In this document: one piece after another, positions 45,966 through 58,553 of the stretch
Layout: each line of letters starts with the position of its first letter
How positions within the stretch are numbered: position 1 is the first letter of the stretch
Assembly: GCA_007844125.1 (NCBI GenBank)
Contig: CM017555.1
Span: 27,147,624-27,211,623, forward strand
DNA from: Sinonovacula constricta
Taxonomy: Eukaryota; Mollusca; Bivalvia; Cardiida; Solecurtidae
DNA length: 64,000 bases
Direction: 5' to 3'
The notes under the pieces: generated by a model
What the model was told of the DNA's origin: nothing
Databases searched by the model: none
Seen by the model: only the letters and a program-made list of their open reading frames with translations
Made by a program: the position numbers and the translations under genes

Positions 45966-48892
45966 TACTCCGATCTGGGCAAATGTTGATTTTTCATTTC
46001 GTATGTTAACTTATGATTTTTTTCTATTCTAGCATAATCTAGCTATTATTTGTGAAGGAAGACCATAAATTATTAAACAAATGTAGGTAGAACACTTGCA
46101 ATCTTAATACTGGCCAGTTGAATTGTCAGCATAAAAATATTAGAAAATATCTCTTCCTATCCTTGGATTATGAAAAAATGCCCTTATCTTCCGCAGTCCA
46201 GTCTCAAGGATGAGTCCTATTTACATCTATCCACAGACTCATCAGAATCTCCCCATAGACACCTAAATGAGGTAGTTAGGGGGTCCATAAAGTTTACTTG
46301 CTGAGACCATTACAGGGTTTTAGTGCCATTGTCATAAAAGCAAAAAAATCTTCCTAGAGACCATAATAGAGGTCTATAAACTGCTTCATGCTAAACTCTT
46401 CAAGGTGGTATCTGACAGTTTTGAATACATGTAACATATCTTACACTTGTTTGGGGGACCTGAGGCATAATTTCCGAAACTCAAACTTGTAAAAAAAAGA
46501 TGATTTGGAACACTACCACACCTGTGAAACAGAACAAATTGTGAAATAAATCACTTTAAATGTTCACTGTCCCAAATCTATAAATAAGCACTATGGGGAT
46601 TTCTGCCAGAAAAAGATATGATGATATAACATGATCTCAAAAGTAAGTGGTTATGTGACTTTCCTAGTTTTATAATCCTAACTGCGAAGTGCGGCTCAGA
46701 TAGGAAATCCATGTTTATAATAATAAATCGAGTGTTATTCTTTACAACATAGGTGTAGGACATTGATAAACAGCATTTCATGGGATCTTTTTCCAGGTAA
46801 CAATAATATATTCAGTTTAGAGCCAAAAAAATGGTCCAAATTGTCAGATAATACCTTCAACCTACTCAACACAAAGGGGATCAGGCTTTGGTCAAAAATG
46901 TCTACCAAATCAGACAGCTCCCAGGATTTGCACTATCTGCTGCTGACTCCTTGGCCTTATGTGTAGGGCACCTGCACATGCAAATATATGAAGACAACAT
47001 AGAATAAGTAAAGATTATTCAGAAGTATAGCATGGCCAAAATGGCAAGAACTAGAGAGTAGGGATTTGAAAACTTTGCTATTAAATCAGAGACCAAACTA
47101 AACATTAATCCATGGACAGCAAGCTAAACCTTTTTCAGTTCTGGATAGTATGATGTCAGCTGTTGATAACCTTAACATTCACAAAAGAAGCATACCTTTG
47201 TTAAACTTAATTTTAGGGTTACATATTCTATTGATACACGTCTCACTTTCAATAGTGAACAAGAAGTTTGAGGTAAATATTGTTGATAGTTGTCAGGAAT
47301 AGGACTGTAACACAGGGATTAACCAATGCCGAGGAGAGTGTCATGACAATAGCTTATCCATTGCTGTTTTTTAAAAGTGGAGCAAAAATATATATCAAGA
47401 TTGTATGATTAGTACGTTCCATTTTGATTTAATAGATACCTGGAAATGTTTTAGACTCAAGCTCAACATTTTAAAATGTTCAATTTTGTGCACTGGTAAG
47501 CAATGGCAAGCAAAAACAAACCAAAAGGCGTTCTTATTAATTGTAATGCTCCCACAGTGACACTATAGATTTCCATTTGACATCTAGTTATTCAGAAGAA
47601 CAAGAAGAACTACATGTATGTTGTTTAAAATCCAGACCTGGATTAAAAAAAAAACTGTATAAAAGGGGTCTCATAATCATGCTTTTAAAAGGAGACATGG
47701 CGATTATAAATTCTGATGCTTAGAAAAAGTCTCTGACATCAAGTTTTTTTTAACTTGTTCAACACTTGCCCAGATTACAAAAATACCTAAATATAAAAAC
47801 AGAATCCTCTTTTGACAGCCAGTAAGGTAGTTAGGGCTTCAATCAACTTGACATGTGGGATCATTGTTACAGTCAATGTCATAAAGACATCATGTCTCCC
47901 CTGATGATGACTGGCTTCTGCAAAATCCTGGCACAAACAGTCAAACCTTTTTACAGATATAAAATATTTTATAATTAAGTTAGTATATATATAGTTGTCT
48001 ATATAAGAAGTTCACTGTTCAACTTTTAATTCAAGAATGTCATAACCTTAATCATTTAAAAACAAAAATATTGTTGGTATGCTGTGCTCATATAAATTGT
48101 CACTGGTATGACTAAAAATAATTGACAACATGTTTAGCCGGTTGTTTTCAGAAGCATTAATGAGGAAGTTTATTTATTATTTGTCTTTTATTTGAAAAAT
48201 GATTTCAAAAATTCTTCAAATAACCAAATACTTGAAATATTTTTCACAAGTATATGCCAAATACTCTTTAAATATTATCCATATATTTTTTTAATATTTT
48301 GTAGTGAATTTTAGGGTAAAAAAGTTCAAATAGAGCCAAAATAAGATGGACACAAAAGGGCATTCTAAACAAATATTTTGTTGTAATCCATGATGATTCT
48401 AGATTAATTCAAGCAGCATAGGGTTCACATAAGAAACAAAAAAAGCAACTAAAAAAACAACAAAGTATGAATATATGTCCCCATTTATTGAGAAAGTAAT
48501 TTCACCCTATCACAAAAAAGTTGGCTTCATCACCAAGCCTATCTATCACGATCTGGCTGAGACAAGTCCACCATGATACAAGAGAGACAAAAACATAGGG
48601 GCAAAGACTAATGGCTGCCAAATGTGTCTGTTGTGTGTCGCAAACTCCAATGTGAACTACATGTATTGTCTCATATTACAGTAAGCAGAAGATAACACCG
48701 AGCAGGTAATATCATAAAGTAATAGCCATAAAATTACTGTCTGATGATAAACATTATTTATTGTTACATGTATATCCCATAATTATCAAGTATATTTATG
48801 GTACTACTATACATTGTCTCATTCAGACACCTTCATTGATATACAAGCAACATAGGATATAACTTAAGATGAAAATTCTTCCCTGTATATTA
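45966..48892. other. Gene-free intron-like DNA
   Basis: No exon recognised. Diverged hairpin-repeat traces at 46895-46945 and an AACAAGAGCTGTCAG-type copy at 47110-47350. Elsewhere ordinary AT-rich sequence. Confidence 0.45.
47110..47350 (+). repeat. AACAAGAGCTGTCAG-type repeat, diverged copy
   Basis: GGACAGCAAGCTAAACCTTT, CAGTTCTGGATAGTATGATG and ATTAACCAATGCCGAGGAGA follow the order seen in the copy at 10557. Confidence 0.45.
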
Positions 48893-49203
48893 TTAGGGTT
48901 TTTGGTCCCATTAACAGTTTATCAGTTGACGGTAGATGGTGTCCACTTAAAGCAGGTGTCATGCTGCTTTCACTGTGCACAGCATGACCTGAACATTGGC
49001 ATGATACTACACCCAATCACATTATCCTGACACTTAGCCGACCAGTCGTAGAACTTAGCTTATATTTGCTTGGGCATTAGCAAGGACAAAAAAACACAAC
49101 CATTTCTAACGACTTTGGTTTGTCAGTGGCCCAGTATCGAACCAGCAGGCCTTTTGTAGCTGAAGCCGACACTCTACTGATTGAACTACCTGGTCAGGTT
49201 TCT
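48893..49203 (-). mobile_element. SINE family 1, full length
   Basis: TTAGGGTTTTTGGTCCCATT to TTGAACTACCTGGTCAGGTT. Core GTGTCCACTTAAAGCAGGTG and head B-box region AGTATCGAACCAGCAGGCC are present. Confidence 0.82.
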
Positions 49204-49444
49204 CTTTCTGTAATTGTCTAAAAAATTGTCTTTAAGAAAAGCTCATTCATCCCTATATACAATGTGTAACATCACAGCCAAGGGAAGACAGAAATAAAGT
49301 TTTAGGGATGCCAAATATATCTATTCTCTGTCACTTCATTGTGAACTACCATCTTTAATTGTGTTCCCTTTATCTAAGAATTAATAACTCCATGGCAAAA
49401 TCTTGGCTTACACACTTAGCCTGAATGGCCTGATTTGATTAGGC

Positions 49445-49515
49445 TTGGGAAAACAGTCAAGATCCAGACCAGATAGTTTACTGCTGGGAGCTGTCTGGTC
49501 AGGATTTACATATAT
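49445..49515. repeat. Hairpin repeat copy (GTGTAGATCC family)
   Basis: AAACAGTCAAGATCCAGACC, ACTGCTGGGAGCTGTCTGG, TCAGGATTTACATATATTTG. Confidence 0.65.
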
Positions 49516-50117
49516 TTGCTGCTGAAGCTGCAGCTATGTCAGGGTACTTTTGCACGTCAGGGTTAGAAGATGACTATGAATAAGTGTGGGTTATGAAAAA
49601 AATGAACCATGATTAAGGCTAAATAGATACCTATTTATGACCAACAGTCTGAAAAACACTATACAGTCATTAACTCAAAAGAAGGAAAAAAACAACAACA
49701 CACAACATTACACAGACAACAACATGGGGACAAGGTCTGAGGGTTGCCAAATATGCCTTGGGTCTGTCAGAAAGTTTGCAATGAGCTATTATCTTTTGTC
49801 ACGAACACTGACTGCAAGATCATCTAAGTACATCTACTAGTCTAATTCATTGTCTAAATCTAAGCCAGAGTTTCAGCTTGGCTTAGCTTTTTGTTATCTG
49901 TCAGTTGAAGTTTATTTTCTTTTTTATTTCTCAATGTGCTGTTATTTTCATGTTGTTTTGTTTTCATGACAAGAAGCACTATTGGTGTTTCACTTGTTTA
50001 GGATTACACACTGTAAACACCAATATACTCTGGATTATTCTGGTTGCCATTACAACACACATTCTAGCAGCTGCTATTGTACAACTTTGGAGCTGAAAGG
50101 TTAACCTGAGTTCCTTG

Positions 50118-51040
50118 TTTTCATTGCTTTTTGGTTTCAAAACACATGTAAGATTTCATACTGGCAAACATTCTGGCAAAGTTTGGTGAAGATTGGGCCA
50201 TCAATGTGGCCTCTAGTGTGTTCACAAGCTTTGGCAAAGATTTGACCTAGTGACCTACTTTTTGACGTCACATGAACCAATAATAAACTCGTCCAAGATT
50301 TCACGCAGGCAAACATTCTGATCAAGTTTGATGAAGATTGGGCCATAAATGGAGCCTCTAGTGTGTTCACAAGCTTTTTCTAAAATTTGATCCTAGAGAC
50401 CTACTTATTGACCCCACATGACCCAGTTATGAAATCATCTAACATTTCAACCAGGCAAACATTCTGATCAGGCTTAGTGAAGATTGGGCCATAAATAGGG
50501 CCTCTAGTGTATTCACGAGCCTTTTTCTAAAATTTGACCTAGTGGCCTACTTTTTGACCCCATGTGACCCAATAACGAACTCATTCAAGATTCATGCAGA
50601 CAAACATTCTGACCAAGTTTGAAGAAGTTTGGTCTAAAAATGTGGCCTCTAGTATGTTCACAAGCTTTTTCTAAGATTTGACCTAGTGACCTACTTTTAA
50701 CCCCACAAGACCCAGTTACAAACTCATCCAAGATTTGATGCAGACAAACATTCTGACCAAGCTTGGTGAAGATTGGGCTATAAATGTGGTCTCTAGTGTG
50801 TTCACAAGTTTTTCCTAAAATTTAACCTAGTGATCTACTTTTTGACCCCAGGTGACCCAATAATGAACTCATCCAAGATTTCATTCCGACAAACATTCTG
50901 ACTAAGTTTGATGAAGATTGGATAAAAACTGGCCAGCAGTGTGTTCACAAGCTTAAATGTTGACGACAGACAATGGACGCTGGACGAACCGGTATCACAA
51001 AAGCTCCCCTTGAGCAAATTTTGCTCAGGTGAGCTAAAAA
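50118..51040 (+). mobile_element. Composite tandem-core element, copy C: 145-bp array with intact tail
   Basis: Six units of about 145 bp; GTGTTCACAAG recurs near 50217, 50361, 50508, 50656, 50799 and 50941. Each contains TTTGACCTAGTGACCTACTT, CACATGACCC, and CAAACATTCTGACCAAG. The tail TTGAGCAAATTTTGCTCAGG followed by TGAGCTAAAA ends at 51040. No head hairpin is seen, so it is truncated on the left. The minus-strand frames are products of the repeat. Confidence 0.85.
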
Positions 51041-51229
51041 ACAAACATTTGATATGACCTAAAATCATCAAAAAAAAATCCCAGCTGCTTCTATCCTCCT
51101 AATCCTTAAACAGCATCAAAAACAAAAACAACCAAACAATTAGTATTTAATTACAGAAAATCATCCCTGGAAAAGATTACCAAATACCCCCTGGTATGAG
51201 TCCCAATTTCAGCCAATGCAATCTGTTTA

Positions 51230-51400
51230 TAGAGTACACAGCCAGCAGTAATTACAAGTTTAATTGTTTCATTCTTCCTAACAGTTCACAATCAATCTGG
51301 CGCTAATTTATCACGCACAGTCTCATGGCCATTAGAGAATGTCCTCTCAGGCACAAATTTTTCAAGCTCCATTTTTCTGCTAATTTCTTGTGACAATAAA
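51230..51400. other. Frame-free stretch of balanced composition
   Basis: Contains CAATCAATCTGGCGCTAATT and CACGCACAGTCTCATGGCCA, unlike the repeats here. Possible conserved non-coding element in the intron; untested. Confidence 0.15.
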
Positions 51401-51939
51401 GAAATTGCAACACAAGAACAAGCAGACAACAAAAAAGGAAAGAAGAAATAAGACACATCTACATATATTTTCTTATGTTTTTTGTTTCAGTTTAATAAAA
51501 ATAAAAATAAGTTTCAATGGAATTTAAATCCCGACAAGGGCAAACAATCATGTACATTTAAAAACTTAGAATGTATTTGAAATTTTTTTAAAATAAAATG
51601 TTACAGACCAACATCTTTTTCATACTGAAAAAATGACAATCCTCAAAAAAGGGCTTTTAGAGCTCACAAGAAAACTTTCTCTTAATTGTGTTTATAGAGA
51701 CAATCTATACCTTGGATGTCCCTTTCCTAATTCACTTAGAATGTCAGTTATCTTTGATCAGGACTTTATTGTAATAAAACTGTAAGAAATTTCTGCAATG
51801 TAAAAGACAATGTCTGCAAATGATTTTTAAAAAAATTAAACAACCAACAACTTTTTAAAATGCTTTTAGACTAACAAGTCTCCTGTTCAAGGTGTCATTT
51901 ACAGAAGAAACTTAATGCTGGCAAGTGCAACACAAATAC

Positions 51940-52208
51940 TGGTTTTGTTTGTTGTTAAAAAAACATCGCAGAGACCAGTAATGGTCATTATAGCGGAATT
52001 CAGCTATTTTGGTGGCAGAAGATCCCCAGACAAATGTTCAGGTAGGACCAACGGCACACCACAGGAAAGTTGGGAGGACTTTCCTGAAGTAACCCATAAG
52101 ACCTTCACACATATAGTTCTTCACTCAAGCAGCACTCAAGCCTACTGCTGTGAGAGGTTTAGCAGTCTGAGGACATGCAAGTCGACCACTATGCCACAAG
52201 TGCCTCCC
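51940..52208 (-). mobile_element. SINE family 3, near full length
   Basis: Tail side TTTTGTTTGTTGTTAAAAAA on the left, GGTAGGACCAACGGCACACC in the body, and AAGTCGACCACTATGCCACA (reverse A box) on the right. The next SINE starts 20 bases later. Confidence 0.8.
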
Positions 52209-52227
52209 ATTACAATATGAGCACTTG

Positions 52228-52502
52228 GATGGGATTAGCCGGCATTTTTGCTGATACTGTGCAGCAACATTTCTTTCATTATAGCACAGGGGCACTTATG
52301 AGGTGCCCAGGGACTGAACCCGGCCAGTCCATTATACTGACAACGACGAGTCAAGCATTATGCTGTCCCCTTAGCTGAGTGTTAGGAGGGAAGCCACTAC
52401 AACCAACTTTAAAGTCTTTGGTTTGAGCCGGCCGGGGTTTGAACCCACAACCTCCCAATCCGCAAGCCGATGCTCTACAACCTGAGCTATTGCGGCCGGT
52501 GA
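52228..52502 (-). mobile_element. SINE family 2, full length
   Basis: GATGGGATTAGCCGGCATTT, GGGGCACTTATGAGGTGCCC, GGCCGGGGTTTGAACCCAC (reverse B box), CAACCTGAGCTATTGCGGCC (reverse A box). Third copy of the family in the window. Confidence 0.9.
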
Positions 52503-52551
52503 ATATTGTAGGAAAACAGAACCTGCTAAGCATACAATTATAAGGTTAAGA

Positions 52552-52618
52552 TAAATAGTGTGGATCCAGATCAGCCAGCTACCTGCTGAGTATAATTTGA
52601 TCAGAATCTGCTCTTTTT
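52552..52618. repeat. Hairpin repeat copy (GTGTAGATCC family)
   Basis: AAATAGTGTGGATCCAGATC, CAGCTACCTGCTGAGTAT, TGATCAGAATCTGCTCTTTT. Confidence 0.6.
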
Positions 52619-52871
52619 CCTGCTAAATCTCCAGAATATAGACTTAATGATCTTGGTATGTAGCTTATATCTAACAATTAAGTATGCCTCTGCAAAAATC
52701 TTAGCAGGATATTAGTTTACAACTATGAAGTTTTTATCAATACATTAGTTCCCAGAGGAGACATGATGAGGATGCAAGGAAGATGAAAAATACAAGATGT
52801 AATTAACTGCCTGTGCCAGTTAGGTCAACTTGAAGCTAAAGAGAGAAAAGTGTGTGAAAAGTGAGAACATA

Positions 52872-53108
52872 TTTATTTAATTTTATTTTGGAAATTCATT
52901 GCAGTAACTAATTATGATCAATGTTGCATCATCCAGAAAGTTTTAATTAAGGAAGACCACAGACAAATGTCTGGGTAGAACTATCAGCGCTATGCAGCTC
53001 AGCTGGAATATCTTCACCACAAACAGGACACAAACCTACATAGTGAGAGGCTATGTAGTCAGAGGAGTTACCAGTCGACAACTCTACCACTATGCCACAG
53101 ACACCCCT
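52872..53108 (-). mobile_element. SINE family 3, near full length
   Basis: CATTGCAGTAACTAATTATG, GGGTAGAACTATCAGCGC, CAGGACACAAACCTACATAG (reverse B-box region, decayed), GACAACTCTACCACTATGCC (reverse A box). Confidence 0.8.
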
Positions 53109-53627
53109 GACTTTAGAAAAAAATATGGCAGCCATTAATATTAAAACAGAAAAGGTGTTGGTATCTTTTCTTGGTTAAGCTAAATTACATTGCCGTGACT
53201 AAAAGTGGCTATAAAAAATAAATACTGCATGACTTGTAGCAAAGCAAACATGCCTTCAATGGATTCCAACTCTCCATAAGTTTAATGATTTTATTCTGCC
53301 ACCCCTTGGGATCTTTTCACAGTTTGAGAATTCCAGGCAAGTTTTATCTTCACATCAGTTCAAAAGATTTGCCTCCTAAATGCCACTCATTCTTAAATCA
53401 TTGCCTTTAAATTTCCATTTATGTCAATTGAAAAAAAAGAAATCGACAGAAGTTGAGAATAAATTGCAGAAAGTCAGTTGAGCAGTTACATTTTTTTGTA
53501 CATCAAGATATCTGTTGTTTTATTTTTTTTATACATGTTTTTCTTTTCAAGTACCAAATAATATGGAAGTATGGCAAAATAAAAATAAATCTAAAAAAGC
53601 TAAGGAACAGTAATACGTTTTGAGTTG

Positions 53628-54192
53628 TCATTTGTTTGTTTTGTGTACCATTCCACCAATAACCTTTCAGTAATTTTGCCTGAAAAGGTGACTACTTGAA
53701 GCAGCTGACTTCACTGTGTATAACTTGCAGTGAACACATGGCCCTATGCCTCACCCAGTCACATATTTCTGGCACCTGACTAATCAGTCATAAAACTACC
53801 CTTATATTTGTACTTTGTTTTTTTTAAATACATTGCAGTGACCAATTATGATCATTACAGAGATGTCCAGCTATTTGGTGGAGAAAGAATCCAGACAAAT
53901 GACTGGGTAGAATCACTTATGCACCACAAGTAAGCTGGAAACCTTCCCACATTAAATCCTTTGCTCTGAACAGGAATTGAACCCATGCATGGGAAGGCTA
54001 AGCAGTCCGAGGAAATACAAATCGGTGACTCTACCACTATGCCATGAGTGCCACTACTTGAGAGTCAGCAAGGGAGCTACCAATTACCATTTTAAATGAC
54101 TTTAGAATTAATCTTGCTCCAGGTTAAAATCTAGAACCATCTCTACCTAAAGCAGATCCTCTACAGATTGCAGAACCAGTTTGGAGTAAACC
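53628..54192 (-). mobile_element. SINE family 1 interrupted by a SINE 3
   Basis: The left part (53628-53816) carries SINE 1 tail and core (ACTTGAAGCAGCTGACTTCA, CCCAGTCACATATTTCTGGC) and the right part (54052-54192) resumes with ACTTGAGAGTCAGCAAGGGA and the head side (CTCTACAGATTGCAGAACCA). The order of insertion is therefore SINE 1 first, SINE 3 second. Confidence 0.8.
53817..54051 (-). mobile_element. SINE family 3, full length, nested in SINE 1
   Basis: Tail TTTTTTTTAAATACATTGCA, body GAGATGTCCAGCTATTTGG and GGGTAGAATCACTTATGC, head GGAATTGAACCCATGCATGG (reverse B box) and GACTCTACCACTATGCCATG (reverse A box). TACTT bases on both sides are a likely short target-site duplication. Confidence 0.85.
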
Positions 54193-54815
54193 AACATGTC
54201 AGACAAGCCTGGTTAATATTTGGCCTTTTTTATACAAATCTTTTTTTATAAATAATTTATTCTATTTTATAAGTATTTCAGTGTTTAATTAATAAAACAG
54301 ACGCCATTCATCAGAATAACTTAAAAGTATACATCTATAACAATGACAATAAATTTAGTCTGGAGCAATTTTACATTTTAAAATCTGGTTTTCTAAAATG
54401 AAGTCTCATTTTTTTAAGTTTAATGTTTGTTTTGGTGACAAAAAATGTCAATAGAAAGATGACAAAAAAAATTATGGTAAATCTTTAATCTGATTCAGAA
54501 CAATTTGAAATCTTTTTCATTGAAAACAATTTTATCTTAACATTTCTTTTTATGTATCAGGCATTTATTTCAGAGAGTAAAAAGTAACATTGTTTATTAA
54601 TTAATAAGCCATGTATCAATGTCACCTTGAAGTTTGGTCAGGAAAGCTTGTAGATGCCTGGCTTTCTCAAATGACAAAATAGAAATGAAAAATGTTTTAC
54701 TCTTGTAAAGCCTGTAGCATAAAATTTTTCCATTGAAATTTTTTTTCCTACTCATTGTCTAGATATTTTCTCATTTCAAAAAATCAGAAAACTTTAAAAA
54801 AAAATAAAAGTAAAA

Positions 54816-54840
54816 TAATAATAATAATAATAATAATAAA
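54816..54840 (+). repeat. (TAA)n microsatellite
   Basis: About eight TAA units in an A-rich context. Confidence 0.9.
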
Positions 54841-55775
54841 ATGGTATCTTAAGGCAATGTCACTTTATTATTAGGAATTCAGTATCTCTTTGCAACTTTC
54901 TTAAACAATTCTAATTGATGTTCATTTTTTCTAAAACATATAAAATTTTCAAATAAAGCCTCTGAAGTAAGTCTTAATGGTGTTTTTATTGAGTCTGACA
55001 TTTTTATAAAAAAGATTTGTCTAAATTTTTTTCAACTTATACTGCCAGTCGCAGCCATTTATGATAACTAATACTTGGCAGTTAGGCAGCTGGGTGTGAC
55101 AATCCAATAATGTTTCTCTGAATTTCTTAAGATTAAGCAATTTTTGTGAGGAATCTGTGTTAAGTTATGTTACATCACTGACTGTTTAAGATTGATTTTA
55201 AATGTATATACCAAAAGCAATTTCTTTTTTGCAATTATAATAACAAAGAAAAACTTAAGTAAATCTGATAGATCAGAACTGAAGGTGGGGTCGATTATTA
55301 CCCAAAACCAGTTCATGATTGGTTGAAGACTTTTGTCTTAAACCTCAATGAAAAAAAATTAACACCTGCGAAAAATAAATAAACACAAAATAAAATACTG
55401 CCTTAACACACATTATCAGTTGGTTGAGCTGTTACAATTTAGAATTCTGCAATACAAATATTCAATATTCCAAAATTGACCAAATGAAAAATGTTTTTTG
55501 GTTTAGGGTGTGGTAAAAAAGAAAACTTCCGACCCTCATACAAAATCTCACTCTCACCAGAACATATACTAGAAAGATACGACATAACAGGTTTGACAAG
55601 TACCATGCATCATGAAGACGAGATGAAGACAGCCACGCCCACATGCACAGACCTTATAGAATGACATACAGACTGTAAGTCACAAGCTGTCTGACACTTA
55701 CTAAACATGCAATAACAATACAGACTATAACATTATGTACATTTAAACAAAACATGAAGTACTGGTGTCATTTGC

Positions 55776-55834
55776 TTCATGCAGACACCATCATCAGATA
55801 ACTGAAATATTTTATGGTGGGATAAAACAACAAT
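55776..55834 (+). repeat. SINE family 1 tail fragment, plus orientation
   Basis: GCTTCATGCAGACACCATCA, GATAACTGAAATATTTTATG, GTGGGATAAAAC match the reverse of the tail found in other copies. Confidence 0.6.
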
Positions 55835-56449
55835 GTTACTGTTGCTGCATCCTTGACGGACTGATAACTGGTTTATTAAAGGGTCAGCACATACATTCGT
55901 ATTTTATTGTGATCCGTAGCAGCATCCTTGGCCCTACTTGCGACGAAATAATGGCAATATTGCATTAAAATTCATTTACATGTATCTCTTGTTGAATTTA
56001 AGGTTTTTTACAAATTAAAAAAATGTTTTCCAATTAATTTTTTTTTTTAAATTTACATGTTTTAGTGTTGATTTCAGATTATTTTTTAAACAGATTTTTG
56101 TGATTTCTTTGTTTTTGTTTTACAAATCAAGTTAAAAACAAAAAGATGAACGATCCTGAAAAAATGTTGTAGTAGAACTGTTGTTGCTTATTTTTCACTT
56201 TCCTGTCTAGAAGCAAAATCTTGATTTCATCCTTCAGCATCTTTTTTATTTTTATTTTTTCTTAAGACAGCTGTCAGGTGACAAAATCTTGGCAGCATGA
56301 TGTGACAATCTTACTGTGTCTACTCAAGATTGAATTCCATCACGTTTGTTTGAAATCCAAGTTAAAATAGATTAGACCATTAGAGTCACTGTCTACCAAT
56401 TTGAAAAGGATGTCCCAGGATTTCTTGGGCAAAAGCTGTAGCAATGCTA

Positions 56450-56552
56450 GGGCCTGAGGTTATAAAACATTAAGCTTGAGTCTGAGATGGTTCATCATCA
56501 GTTGATTGGTTAAACTTTGACTCGAGCCCAAAGTATTATAACCTTGACTCCA
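56450..56552. mobile_element. Small inverted-repeat element (hairpin MITE)
   Basis: Ends GAGGTTATAAAACATTAAGC and (reverse complement of the right end) AAGGTTATAATACTTTGGGC. Inner arms TTGAGTC and GACTCGAG also pair. The centre contains GTTGATTGGTTAAACTTTGA, shared with 33284-33392 and the array at 59640. Confidence 0.65.
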
Positions 56553-57667
56553 TTTCTCCAATGCATCAAAATTGCAAATATGATACAAATACAGACCCCC
56601 TTATAACCAAACAACCTAACAGAATGGGATAAAATCTAATTTGCCGAGAAATCTTTAAAGCCTATGTTAGGTAGTTAATTATAAAGTTATGAAAAAGGAT
56701 TGTAAATCAAGTCATTTTCCAACTACAAGGAAGCACAATTTTTGTGACTTTACCCTTTTACTTTCTGGAAACACCATTAAGGTGAGGCATGTTTTATGTT
56801 AATGGAGGAAAAAGTGTTGTCAGCAAGTAAAGAGTAAAGCATTGAGGATACAGGCTCAGTAAGATAAATGACTTTGCAACAGTACCAATGCATAGGGAAT
56901 GCTGGTTTTTCAGCTGAATCCTACTTTCATCCCATTACCACATAAAAATTACAAATGCAAGTAAAGGCATGTACAATGATAATGAAAGCTTTTAGATTAT
57001 ATATATCAACTTAAGTATAGACCAAATTAAAAAGTAATTATTTTTAACTAGCTTTACAACATCCAATTAAAGTCCTTCCCTGTGATGGCATGCAATGAAC
57101 ATAGTGCAAAATTTATGTACAGGGAAGCTAATGGCAGAGAAAAAGTGTTGCTGACTTGTAACTCATCTAAATTCATAGTCCCTATGCCAAAGATATACAT
57201 TAAATAATCATATAGTTTAAGAATTTAAAGTTATAAGTTATATCAGTAAAGACAAAAGATAAATTCAGATGGGAAATATGGAAAAGTTGGAGGCTAGAGA
57301 TAAATGTTAAAGTGATAAGAAAAAGATTATTTCCATGTGCATTAGGTAGGCTGGAAGGGTCCCAAAGGCCTGAAGAAATCTGTCTTAAATGGTTGGCAGA
57401 AAGACAACAGGTCCCTAGATAGTTGTCATAAAGATATGTAAGGTTGGTTGGAGTAGGGCTTGTCTCAGTGAAAAACCCATGATTGTAAGATACATCAAAG
57501 TAATATTTAACCTGGACTTTCAAAGATGTGTATTTCCATAAAGAAAAAAAAATGCTGTGAATGTAGGTCTAGTATATACAGTACATTTAGATGGACGTTA
57601 TATTAATGTTTAATGAATATGTTTCATTATCCAGATGCAAGTGCAATATTAGCACAATAATTTTGAA

Positions 57668-58553
57668 TAATAAACCTTAACCAGGTAATCCAGGCCTAGG
57701 AAACTGGTGTAGATATAGATACCAGGTAATTATGCAGGCCTAGAAAACTAGTGTAGATATAGATACCAGGTAATCCAGGCCTAGAAAACTAGTGTAGATA
57801 TAGATACCAGGTAATTATGCAGGCCTAGGAAACTAGTGTAGATATAGATACCAGGTAATCCATGCCTAGGAAACTAGTGTAGATATAGAAACCAGGTAAT
57901 CCAGGCCTAGGAAACTAGTGTAGATATAGAAACCAGGTAATCCAGGCCTAGGAAACTAGTGTAGATACAGAAACCAGGTAATCCAGGCCTAGGAAACTAG
58001 TGTAGATATAGAAACCAGGTAATCCAGGCCTAGGAAACTAGTAAAGATACAGAAACCAGGTAATCCAGGCCTAGGACACAAGTGTAGATATAGAAACCCG
58101 GTAATCCAGGCCTAGGAAACTAGTAAAGATACAGAAACCAGGTAATCCAGGCCTAGGACACAAGTGTAGATATAGATACCCGGTAATCCAGGCCTATAGG
58201 AAACTAGTTTAGATATAGATACCCGGTAATCATGGCCTAGGACACAAGTGTAGATATAGATACCCGGTAATCCAGGCCTATAGGAAACTGGTGTAGATAT
58301 ATATACCAGGTAATTCAGGCCTAGTAAACTAGTGTAGATACAGATACCAGATAATTAAGGACTAGGAAACTAGTGTAGATATAGATACCAGGTAATCCAT
58401 GCCTAGGAAACTAGTGTAACTATAGATACCAGATAATCCAGGCCTAGGAAACTACCGGTAGTGTAGATATAGATACCAGGTAATCCATGCCTAGAAAACT
58501 AGTGTAGATATATATAGAAGGTAATCCAGGCCTAGGAAACTAGTGTAGATACA
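57668..58553. repeat. 41-bp minisatellite, about 21 units
   Basis: The unit CCAGGTAATCCAGGCCTAGG plus AAACTAGTGTAGATATAGATA repeats with point changes. Some units have an insertion (ATTATGCAGG) or CCCGG in place of CCAGG. A two-unit block (AAAGATACAG with GACACAAGTG) is itself repeated near 58040-58160, so duplication has copied more than one unit at a time. Confidence 0.95.

Larger units (their letters stand above)
54193..57667. other. Gene-free AT-rich intron-like DNA
   Basis: No exon recognised. Contains a (TAA)n microsatellite at 54816-54840, a SINE 1 tail scrap at 55776-55834 and a hairpin at 56450-56552. Confidence 0.5.
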
